Assembly: GCA_035758925.1 (NCBI GenBank)
Contig: DASTVV010000048.1
Coordinates: 1 to 21,711 of the forward strand
Direction: 5' to 3'
Length of the DNA: 21,711 bases
Origin: DASPMP01 sp035758925
GTDB taxonomy: Bacteria > Gemmatimonadota > Gemmatimonadetes > Gemmatimonadales > Gemmatimonadaceae
Shown: positions 15,684 through 21,711 of the stretch, piece by piece
Layout: the number at the start of each line of letters is the position of its first letter
Position numbering within the stretch: the first letter of the stretch is position 1
Translations under genes and position numbers: made by a program
The notes under the pieces: generated by a model
Seen by the model: only the letters and a program-made list of their open reading frames with translations
What the model was told of the DNA's origin: nothing
Databases searched by the model: none

Positions 15684-16417
15684 GCCGTCAGGTTGAACTT
15701 CAGGATGTACCAGAACGCGGCGACGCCGTCCTTCCAATTGATCTTCTTGCCTTCGGCGTAGGTGCGGCCGGAATAGCTCACGGGCACCTCGAAGATCCGG
15801 GCGCGGGCCTTGGCCAGGCGAGCCGTGATCTCGGGCTCGAAGCCGAATCGATCCGCCTGGAGCCTGGGACGGATGGAGCGCGCCAGGTCACCGCGAATCG
15901 CCTTGTAACACGTCTCCATGTCCGTGAGGTTCAGATTCGTCAGCATGTTGCTGAACATCGTGAGCACCTTGTTCCCCACCGAGTGCCAGAAGAACAGGAC
16001 GCGGTGCGGACCGCCCAGGAAGCGACTGCCGAAGCAGGCGTCCGCCTTGCCAGCAACGATCGGAGCCAGCAGCACGGGCCAGTCCGCGGGGTCGTACTCG
16101 AGGTCCGCGTCCTGGACGATGACGATGTCGCCCGTGCTCATCTCCATCGCCTTGCGGATGGCGGCGCCCTTGCCGCGGTTCTCGGGTTGGAGGTGCAGCT
16201 GGTGAATCCGCCCGGCGGCATGGAGACGCTCGAGCATGTCGCGGCTGCCGTCGGTCGAGCAATCGTCGACGACGATCAGCTCGAGCCGGATCGGCGCGAC
16301 GGGCGCGCGATGCACCGCCTCCACGATCGCTTCGATCGTGTGACGCTCGTTGTAGACGGGCATCAGCACGGACAGCGTGGCCCGACGCGACTCCAACGGC
16401 GTTCGGTAGTGACTCAC
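15680..16417 (-). CDS. DPM1-like family 2 glycosyltransferase
   Basis: 245 residues from the GTG at 16417 (GTGA overlap with the regulator stop); the 37 codons upstream are a shadow. The GT2 A-domain is complete: LSVLMPVYNERHTIE, LIVVDDCSTDGS, PENRGKGAAIRKAM, metal-binding VQDADLEYDP (D103, D105), and CFGSRFLGG. The C-terminal half has TDMETCYKAIRGDL and FGFEPEITARLAK, wording seen in dolichyl/polyprenyl-phosphate mannose-type synthases of the soluble DPM1 kind, with no TM tail. It probably loads a sugar on polyprenyl phosphate for the two GT-C proteins encoded directly downstream. Confidence 0.9.
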   Translation of the reverse strand: MSHYRTPLESRRATLSVLMPVYNERHTIEAIVEAVHRAPVAPIRLELIVVDDCSTDGSRDMLERLHAAGRIHQLHLQPENRGKGAAIRKAMEMSTGDIVIVQDADLEYDPADWPVLLAPIVAGKADACFGSRFLGGPHRVLFFWHSVGNKVLTMFSNMLTNLNLTDMETCYKAIRGDLARSIRPRLQADRFGFEPEITARLAKARARIFEVPVSYSGRTYAEGKKINWKDGVAAFWYILKFNLTA

Positions 16418-17802
16418 GCGTCCGTCTCCACGCCGTACCGCGAAAGCTTGCGATACAGGGTCGAGGGATCGATGCCGAGCACCTCGGCCGCGCGCGACTT
16501 GTTGCCGCCTTCGCTCTGGAGCACCCACATGATGTACGCGCGCTCGATGGCCTCGAGCGTCGGGTTCGTGGGAGTTCTCCCTGTCACGAGAGGCTCGGCC
16601 TTGCGCTGGGTCACTCGTTCGGGCAGCACGTCCGGCGCGATGTAGTCGCCGGTCGTGAGGAGCACCGCACGCTCGAGCGCGTTCTCGAGCTCACGAACGT
16701 TTCCGGGCCAGGAATACTCCTGGAGCTTTTCGAGCGTCATCGGATGGAAGCGCTTGGGCGATTCCTGCCTGGTGGCAGCGATCCGCGCCAGGAAGTGCTC
16801 CGCGAGGATGGGTATGTCGTCGCGGCGTTGGCGCAGCGGCGGCAGATGGATGGCGATCACGTTGAGGCGATAGTACAGGTCGCTGCGAAAACGGCCGGTC
16901 TTGATCTCTTCGTCCAGATCGCGGTTCGTGGCCGCGATGAGACGCGCTTCCACCGGCACCGGATCGGTGGCGCCGACCGGAATCACCTCGCGATGCTGCA
17001 GCGCACGGAGCAGCTTCACCTGCGTGGCTGGTGTGGTCTCGCCGATTTCGTCGAGGAAGAACGTGCCCTGCGCCGCGGCCGTGAAGAGACCGAGCTTGTC
17101 CCGCACCGCGCCGGTGAAGGAGCCCCGGACATGACCGAAGAGCTCCGACTCGAGAAGGCCCTCCGGCAGCGCGCCGCAGTTGATGGACAGGAACGGCGAC
17201 TCCGAGCGCGACGAGAGCTGGTGGATGTACCGTGCGATGACTTCCTTGCCCGTTCCCGACTCGCCCTGGACCAGCACGGTCGAATCCGTCGGGGCCACCG
17301 TTTCGGAGAGCCGCAGCACGTCCATCCACGCTTTGCTCGTCCCAACCGGACGGTCGTCCGAGGTGCGGTCGCGCCGGCGGATCTCCTGCTTGAGCGACTT
17401 GTTCTCGATGCGCAAGCGGCGATGCTCGCCGGCGCGGCGAAGAATGGCGATGAGCTCGTCGTTCCGGAACGGCTTCTGGATGTAGTAGAACGCGCCGGCG
17501 TTCACCGCCTGCACCGCCGACTGGAGCGTCGCCTGCGCGGTCATGAGGATCACGGGCACGTCGGGATCGCTCTCACGCGCGGCGGCCAGCACCTCCACGC
17601 CGTCCACCTGCGGCATGCGGATGTCGGTGAGCACGATGTCGGGTCGCAACGCCTGGATCTGTTCCAGCGCCTTGCGGCCCCCGTGTGCGACGTGGGGCGT
17701 GAAGCCCTCGTTGCGCAGCAGAATGCGCAACGTGTCGAGGATCGCGATCTCGTCGTCGACGACGAGGACACTCGGCGGACTGGTCGGCGGGGGGAGGTCC
17801 AT
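16414..17802 (-). CDS. NtrC/PilR-type sigma-54 response regulator (second pair)
   Basis: 462 residues from the ATG at 17802, one base after the kinase stop; the longer upstream frame is a shadow. The receiver has D16/D17, phospho-acceptor D60 (VLTDIRMP), T88 and K110. The AAA+ domain has Walker A GESGTGKE (180-187), Walker B FFLDEIGE (248-255), and a sigma-54 loop reading GSFTGA (227-232) instead of GAFTGA, a common tolerated change. The Fis-type HTH is at about 417-456 (NKSRAAEVLGIDPSTLYRKL). Paired with a six-TM PAS kinase, it has the layout of PilR. It is the second gene of the operon that continues into three glycosylation genes, so it may control its own operon as well as pilA. Confidence 0.92.
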   Translation of the reverse strand: MDLPPPTSPPSVLVVDDEIAILDTLRILLRNEGFTPHVAHGGRKALEQIQALRPDIVLTDIRMPQVDGVEVLAAARESDPDVPVILMTAQATLQSAVQAVNAGAFYYIQKPFRNDELIAILRRAGEHRRLRIENKSLKQEIRRRDRTSDDRPVGTSKAWMDVLRLSETVAPTDSTVLVQGESGTGKEVIARYIHQLSSRSESPFLSINCGALPEGLLESELFGHVRGSFTGAVRDKLGLFTAAAQGTFFLDEIGETTPATQVKLLRALQHREVIPVGATDPVPVEARLIAATNRDLDEEIKTGRFRSDLYYRLNVIAIHLPPLRQRRDDIPILAEHFLARIAATRQESPKRFHPMTLEKLQEYSWPGNVRELENALERAVLLTTGDYIAPDVLPERVTQRKAEPLVTGRTPTNPTLEAIERAYIMWVLQSEGGNKSRAAEVLGIDPSTLYRKLSRYGVETDA

Positions 17803-17803
17803 A

Positions 17804-19489
17804 TCAGGACTCGATTCCGTTGGTCGGCGGCGCGGTGGGGCGCCGACGTGGTACGATGACGGTGAAGCGCGAACCGCGGCCGGCGCTGTCGAAGAAGACG
17901 AGGCCGCGATGCGCCTCGATCGCGCGGTGAACCACGGCCAGTCCAAGCCCGGTGCCGCCGGGCTTGGTGGTGAAGAAGGGGTCGAAAAGTCGCTCTCGAA
18001 TCTCGGGTGAAATGCCCGGGCCCTCGTCGGTCACGCGCACGGCGACACTGCCGGCCTCGAACCCCGCGCCGAACGGCATCTGGCCGACGTCGAGCACCGA
18101 GGCTTCCAGCCTGACTTCGCCGTTTTCCGGCGACGCCTGAACGGCGTTGAGGGTGAGGTTGAAGATGGCGCGGTGCAAGAGGTCTTCGTCGCCTTCGACG
18201 ATGAGCGGTCGATTGTCCGGCAGGGCGCACGTCACGCGGATGCCCCGCCGGTCCGGGTGAGACGACACGAGAGTCGCGGCGCCACGCACGACGCCGGCGA
18301 TATCCACCTGGTCCGCGCGAGCCACGCGCACGCGCGCAAAGTCGAGGAACTCGCTCAACAGCCGCGAGAGACGGTCCGACTCGCGCATGACGAGTCCGGC
18401 CAGTGTGCGCTCGTCCTCGTCCGCGCGGGGCCGACGCGACAGCTGCTCGATGGAGCTCCGGATCGACGCCAGCGGATTCTTGATCTCGTGCGCGAGGGCC
18501 GCGCTCAGCTCCGCGACGCCCTCGAGACGCTCGGCGCGGAGTCGCAACGCCTCCATTCGCTTGACGTCCGAGATGTCCTGAAAGATCGCGGTCGTCGTGC
18601 GGTTGGTGCGGAGACCGTCGCCGTCGGTATACGTCGTGGTGACGCCGATGGAGATCTCCCTTTCGCCCAGCGTGACCGTAGCCTCGGCGCGCGTGGTGCG
18701 GACGCGGTCGTTTATGGATCGGCTTATCGCGCGGGCGAGATCCGGAGCCACTGCCGCGATCGCGTCGACGATCGGCTTCCCCAGCTGACTGATGAACCGC
18801 AGTCCGAGCATCTGCTCCGCAGTGGGGTTCGCGTACAAGAGCCGGCCGTCGGAGTCGACGGTGAGCACGCCGCTGCGGATGTTGCGAAGGATGTCGTCGG
18901 CCTGGAGACGAAGATGCTGGAGCTCGGCGACCAGGACCGCTTTTCCTTCGCCGTCCCGGCGCATGAGCACGGAGAGGTATCCGCTACCGAGCGCAACCAG
19001 AACGAACACGCCGAGCTGGAGCCAGATGGCGACGGTGAGTGCCGTGTCGGAGGCCCAGAGGACGTCCGCCACGTACAGCATGTTGCCCAGGCCCGCGATG
19101 AGAAATCCGCCTCCGAGGGGAAGCAGCAGCGTCGCAGCGGCAATGACGAGGATGTAGACCGCCGCAAACGGTGAGGTACCCGCGCCAGTGACGTGCACGA
19201 TCGCCGTCACCAGCAGCAGATCGAAAACGCTCTGCAGATACAGGAAGTTGCGACGTAACGGCCGCTTGTAGACCTCGGAATAGGCGGCCGACAGCACCGT
19301 CACCACCGTCGAGCTCGCAAAGACGAGGGACGCGATGAGGAGGTTGATCCGGTCCGCGTCTTCCCGCGTCCAAACCTTTATGGCGGCAATGAAAATGGCA
19401 GACGCGATCGACAGCCGACCGATATAGATCCAGCGCAGCAGGACGCGCGGATCGAGAACGGCCTGGATTTCCTGGCGAACCACTCTCAT
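17804..19489 (-). CDS. PilS-like sensor histidine kinase: six TM helices, PAS, kinase core
   Basis: 561 residues from the ATG at 19489; an upstream in-frame extension of 40 codons lacks conserved features. Six TM helices lie within about residues 22-172. A PAS domain (about 195-310: ILRNIRSGVLTVDSDGRLLY ... QDISDVKR) follows. HisKA has H334 (ALAHEIKNPLASIR). The ATPase has N-box AIFNLTLNAVQAS, G1 DEGPGIS, F-box FDPFFTTK and G2 GGTGLGLAVV. This order is that of PilS, which in Pseudomonas senses pilin in the inner membrane through its TM helices. It is the first gene of the operon with regulator and glycosyltransferases. A CTTTGCAA motif lies about 40 bases upstream of the start. Confidence 0.92.
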   Translation of the reverse strand: MRVVRQEIQAVLDPRVLLRWIYIGRLSIASAIFIAAIKVWTREDADRINLLIASLVFASSTVVTVLSAAYSEVYKRPLRRNFLYLQSVFDLLLVTAIVHVTGAGTSPFAAVYILVIAAATLLLPLGGGFLIAGLGNMLYVADVLWASDTALTVAIWLQLGVFVLVALGSGYLSVLMRRDGEGKAVLVAELQHLRLQADDILRNIRSGVLTVDSDGRLLYANPTAEQMLGLRFISQLGKPIVDAIAAVAPDLARAISRSINDRVRTTRAEATVTLGEREISIGVTTTYTDGDGLRTNRTTTAIFQDISDVKRMEALRLRAERLEGVAELSAALAHEIKNPLASIRSSIEQLSRRPRADEDERTLAGLVMRESDRLSRLLSEFLDFARVRVARADQVDIAGVVRGAATLVSSHPDRRGIRVTCALPDNRPLIVEGDEDLLHRAIFNLTLNAVQASPENGEVRLEASVLDVGQMPFGAGFEAGSVAVRVTDEGPGISPEIRERLFDPFFTTKPGGTGLGLAVVHRAIEAHRGLVFFDSAGRGSRFTVIVPRRRPTAPPTNGIES

Positions 19490-19609
19490 CGAGGGCCGGA
19501 AGCGAGCCCCAGGCGTTTGTTTATCTTGCAAAGTGCGAGTCGGAGGGGACGGACTACTCTGGCATTCTGCTATGACTGGACGACTGGGAGCCGTTTGAGT
19601 TTCTATCAT
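19490..19609. promoter_or_regulatory. Divergent promoter region between the PilS-like kinase and the CorC-like gene
   Basis: 120 bases serve two divergent operons. A local AT-rich stretch at 19516-19533 contains, on the minus strand, CTTTGCAAGATAAACAAA; the octamer CTTTGCAA is the same as in the candidate pilA enhancer. On the plus strand TGCTATGAC (19568-19576) could be an extended -10 for the CorC-like gene, but no good -35 goes with it. I see no sigma-54 promoter here. Confidence 0.35.
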
Positions 19610-20866
19610 ATGATGCTGAACACGGCCGGTTCTGCCGAAGGGATCGCGGTGGGCGCCGGGTTGGAAGCGGGTACGCGCCTGGGCCTCGTTGCCCTGCTGG
19701 TTCTGGCGAATGGACTGTTCGTCGCCGCCGAGTTCGGGCTCTCGGCCCTTCGGCGCGGCCCGGGCGAGTCGGCCCTGAGAAAGGGCGGCGGGGCCAGGAT
19801 GGTCCGCAACGCACTGGTCTACATCGACCGCTACGTAACAGCCACGCGGTTGGGTATCGCCCTGTCATCCGTTGCGCTGGCGTGGATCGCGGAGCCGGTG
19901 GTGGCCGGCTTCCTCAACCGCCTTTTCGCATCGATTGGTCTCCAGCCTCCCGGCGTGATCTCGCACGGGTTCGCGATCATCGGGCTGGCGGTGCTCGTCG
20001 CCTGGTTCCTGCGCGTGCTGGTGATCCGCTCACATGGTATAGCAGCAGACAAGGCAGCAGCGGAAGCCACCGGTGGCGTCGTGGATTTTCGCGACAAGCG
20101 TGCGCGGGACGTCATGCGGCCGCGCACGGAGATCGTCGCGCTGGCGGAGGACGCCTCGGAAGAAGAGGTGTGGAAGACCGTGCGCACCGAGCGGTACTCG
20201 CGCTATCCGGTTTACCGCGACGGGCTGGACGACCTGGTGGGAGTATTCCTCGCGAAGGACCTCTGGCTTCATCCCGACACCAAGCCCTTCGTGCTGCGCG
20301 AGTATGTGCGCCCCGCCGTGTACGTGCCGGACAATCGACCCGCTGAGCGCGTCCTCGAGGACCTGCGCAAGCGTCGGGGTCACCTGGCCATCGTGCTCGA
20401 TGAGTATGCCGGCACGGCGGGGATCGTGACGCTCGAGGATCTGATCGAGGAAGTGATCGGGGACATCAACGACGAGTACGACTTCAACACGCGCCAGGCA
20501 GTGGAGTCGAATGGCGTGCTGGAGCTGCAGGGCTCCATTTCGCTGATGGACGTTCGGTCCGAGTACCAGCTTCTCATCCCCGAGGGTGACTGGAACACGC
20601 TCGGCGGTTTCGTTTTCGCGCAGCTGGGTCGCGTACCGCGCATCGGCGACCGGGTGCGGTTCCCTGGCGGCGACCTGGAGGTCGTGGCGATGGACGGGCG
20701 CCGCGTGGCCGCGGTGCGCGTGATCGTCACCGGGGACGGCAACAACTCCGGGCTGCAGCCCAGGGCACCGCGTCAGTCCGTCGAGACCGCGGCCGTCCGC
20801 ACGGCGGAGTCGCCGAGGCCCGAGGCGGCGACACGGACACTCACGGACCGCGAAGTACCGCTGTGA
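19610..20866 (+). CDS. CorC/HlyC (CNNM-type) CBS-domain membrane protein with shortened TM domain
   Basis: 418 residues from ATG 19610 (a second ATG follows at once; a TTG at 19517 is unlikely). The DUF21/CNNM domain begins normally: VLANGLFVAAEFGLSALRR, then ATRLGIALSSVALAWIAEP. After the third helix (AIIGLAVLVAWFLRVLV, to about 138) only about 20 residues lead to VVDFRDKRARDVMRPRTE. The conserved GE-x-PK segment and the connecting helices, about 75-80 residues in ordinary members, are absent. Paired CBS domains (about 160-285), a CorC_HlyC domain (about 300-373) and an extra hydrophilic tail follow. The family is linked to Mg2+/Co2+ export or resistance; here transport may be altered. The stop overlaps the arfB start (GTGA). 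Confidence 0.88.
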   Translation: MMLNTAGSAEGIAVGAGLEAGTRLGLVALLVLANGLFVAAEFGLSALRRGPGESALRKGGGARMVRNALVYIDRYVTATRLGIALSSVALAWIAEPVVAGFLNRLFASIGLQPPGVISHGFAIIGLAVLVAWFLRVLVIRSHGIAADKAAAEATGGVVDFRDKRARDVMRPRTEIVALAEDASEEEVWKTVRTERYSRYPVYRDGLDDLVGVFLAKDLWLHPDTKPFVLREYVRPAVYVPDNRPAERVLEDLRKRRGHLAIVLDEYAGTAGIVTLEDLIEEVIGDINDEYDFNTRQAVESNGVLELQGSISLMDVRSEYQLLIPEGDWNTLGGFVFAQLGRVPRIGDRVRFPGGDLEVVAMDGRRVAAVRVIVTGDGNNSGLQPRAPRQSVETAAVRTAESPRPEAATRTLTDREVPL

Positions 20867-21300
20867 GCGGTCGGCCCGGTCTCCTCGTCGATTCGGGCCT
20901 CTCGATCCCGAGACACGAGCTGGCGTTCCGTGCCAGTCGATCGGGCGGACCCGGCGGACAGCACGTCAACACCTCATCGACGCGCGTCGAGCTGCTGTGG
21001 AACCTCGACAGCTCCACCGCGGTGTCAGACGAGCAACGGACACGGTTGCGTGCACGCCTGGGTGGCAAGGTGGACACCGCCGGCAATATCCGGGTAGTTG
21101 CCAGCGCTTTTCGCAGTCAGCTGCGGAACAAGGAAGAGGCGGAACGGAGACTCGCTATCCTGCTGCGCCGAGCCCTCGCGATTCCCAAGGCGCGGAAAAG
21201 AACGCGGCCAACGGGACAATCCGTGGAACGGCGGCTCGAGTCCAAGCGTCGCCTGGCTGAAAAGAAGCGGGCCCGACGACTCGGATCGCTGGATGAGTAG
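20863..21300 (+). CDS. arfB: ArfB (YaeJ), alternative ribosome-rescue peptidyl-tRNA hydrolase
   Basis: 145 residues starting at GTG (GTGA overlap with the CorC-like gene). The release-factor catalytic motif is complete: RASRSGGPGGQHVNTSSTRV, with GGQ at 31-33. A short domain follows, then a strongly basic tail (ARKRTRPTGQ ... SKRRLAEKKRARR), which in ArfB enters the empty mRNA channel of ribosomes stalled on broken mRNA. Length equals that of E. coli ArfB (140), far shorter than RF1/RF2, and there is no codon-recognition domain. The protein frees stalled ribosomes by hydrolysing peptidyl-tRNA. The link to the CorC-like gene is probably only shared transcription. Confidence 0.93.
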   Translation: MSGRPGLLVDSGLSIPRHELAFRASRSGGPGGQHVNTSSTRVELLWNLDSSTAVSDEQRTRLRARLGGKVDTAGNIRVVASAFRSQLRNKEEAERRLAILLRRALAIPKARKRTRPTGQSVERRLESKRRLAEKKRARRLGSLDE

Positions 21301-21306
21301 GCGCGC

Positions 21307-21692
21307 TCAGGGCGCGGCGAGGATGCGTTGCTCGAACAGAGCCAACGCACCGGCGTAGTCGCGCCGCATCACGAGCGCCTGCTCCTGCGAGAATTGATCT
21401 TCGTACGGCGTGCCGTGGCCACCCAGGTACACGCGCTTCGCGACCTCGCCGGCGGCGTCCCCGAGCTTCAGTCCGACCAGCATGCCCGCGGCCGACAGGG
21501 TAAACGCTCCCACGAGTGTAAAGAGAATGAGAGGAGGCCCACCAGGCCAAGAACCAACGATCCCGCTAGACCGAACATGAGGGAGCCAGCACCGAATGCG
21601 TAGAAACCGAATCTGGCGGCAGACAGCAGATGGGCGCCTTCCGGGCCATGACGGTCGAAAAACGTGACCTTGTAACGGGAACGACCGGTCAT
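21307..21692 (-). pseudogene. Small membrane/TPR-like protein gene, apparently frameshifted
   Basis: From ATG 21692 one frame gives MTGRSRYKVTFFDRHGPEG and a hydrophobic helix (GAGSLMFGLAGSLVLGLVGLL), then turns into unnatural Arg/Cys/Trp-rich sequence and stops at 21468. A second frame, open across the same point, continues the hydrophobic pattern (LILFTLVGAFTLSAAGMLVG) into a plausible soluble end: YLGGHGTPYEDQFSQEQALV and MRRDYAGALALFEQRILA, which looks like one TPR helix pair. The shift lies near 21515-21535. One lost base (or two gained) would explain it, whether a real mutation or a sequence error. Read as one protein it would have about 128 residues with two TM helices. No named family is recognised. 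It converges on arfB with six bases between them. Confidence 0.6.
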
Positions 21693-21711
21693 ATGGTTAC
21701 ACTTTGGGAGG

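Noticed and set aside
15684..15737. Upstream extension of the TMTC-like gene by 18 codons
   Set aside because: It lies inside the GT2 gene, and the ATGA overlap at 15683 gives a natural N-terminus before the first TM helix.
17803..17946. Upstream extension of the second regulator by 48 codons
   Set aside because: The segment overlaps the kinase C-terminus and is a shadow frame; the ATG at 17802 right before the receiver domain is the better start.
1..21711. tRNA, rRNA, CRISPR arrays, insertion sequences or phage genes
   Set aside because: I saw no spaced repeat arrays, transposase or integrase motifs, or RNA-gene-like stretches; nearly all DNA is accounted for by protein genes.

Overview
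The window is GC-rich, densely packed bacterial DNA. It reads as a type IV pilus and surface-glycosylation region of a Gram-negative-type bacterium. The pilin sequence (residues NTKSKAYITAMKSDLRNL after the N-terminal helix) and the general gene style fit Gemmatimonadota best. That assignment is my inference from memory of pilins, not a search result. Ten adjacent gene pairs overlap by only 1-4 bases (ATGA, GTGA or TGATG), so most genes lie in translationally coupled operons, and GTG starts are common.

Layout, left to right. Minus strand, 1-6045: the 5' end of pilN, pilM, three minor-pilin-like genes (PilX-, PilW- and PilV-like), an NtrC-type response regulator, its two-TM HAMP histidine kinase, a strong intrinsic terminator, and the major pilin pilA. 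The 325-base gap 6046-6370 holds a convincing sigma-54 promoter for pilA, hairpins in its leader, and repeated elements at enhancer distance. Plus strand, 6371-11959: a four-gene coupled operon of a membrane protein with a C-terminal spermidine-synthase-like domain, a family 2 glycosyltransferase with TM tail, a small SAM methyltransferase and a GT-C membrane glycosyltransferase. Minus strand, 19489-11964, convergent with it: a five-gene operon starting with a second kinase/regulator pair (a six-TM PAS kinase of PilS layout and an NtrC-type regulator), followed by a DPM1-like GT2, a TMTC-like membrane protein with TPRs and a large GT-C protein. Plus strand, 19610-21300: a CorC/HlyC-type CBS protein with a shortened membrane domain, and the ribosome-rescue hydrolase ArfB. 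Minus strand, 21692-21307: a small membrane/TPR-like gene that appears frameshifted.

How the parts may work together. PilM/PilN and the minor pilins belong to the pilus machine and PilA is the fibre subunit. Both regulators carry the sigma-54 contact loop (GAFTGA or GSFTGA), so either could fire the pilA promoter. The octamer CTTTGCAA occurs twice upstream of pilA and once upstream of the second kinase gene, which hints at shared control. The most interesting idea is that the PilS/PilR-like pair is co-transcribed with a polyprenyl-phosphate-sugar synthase and two membrane glycosyltransferases, next to a Thr-rich pilin. This suggests a dedicated, pilus-co-regulated glycosylation system. That function is inference from gene order and fold families.
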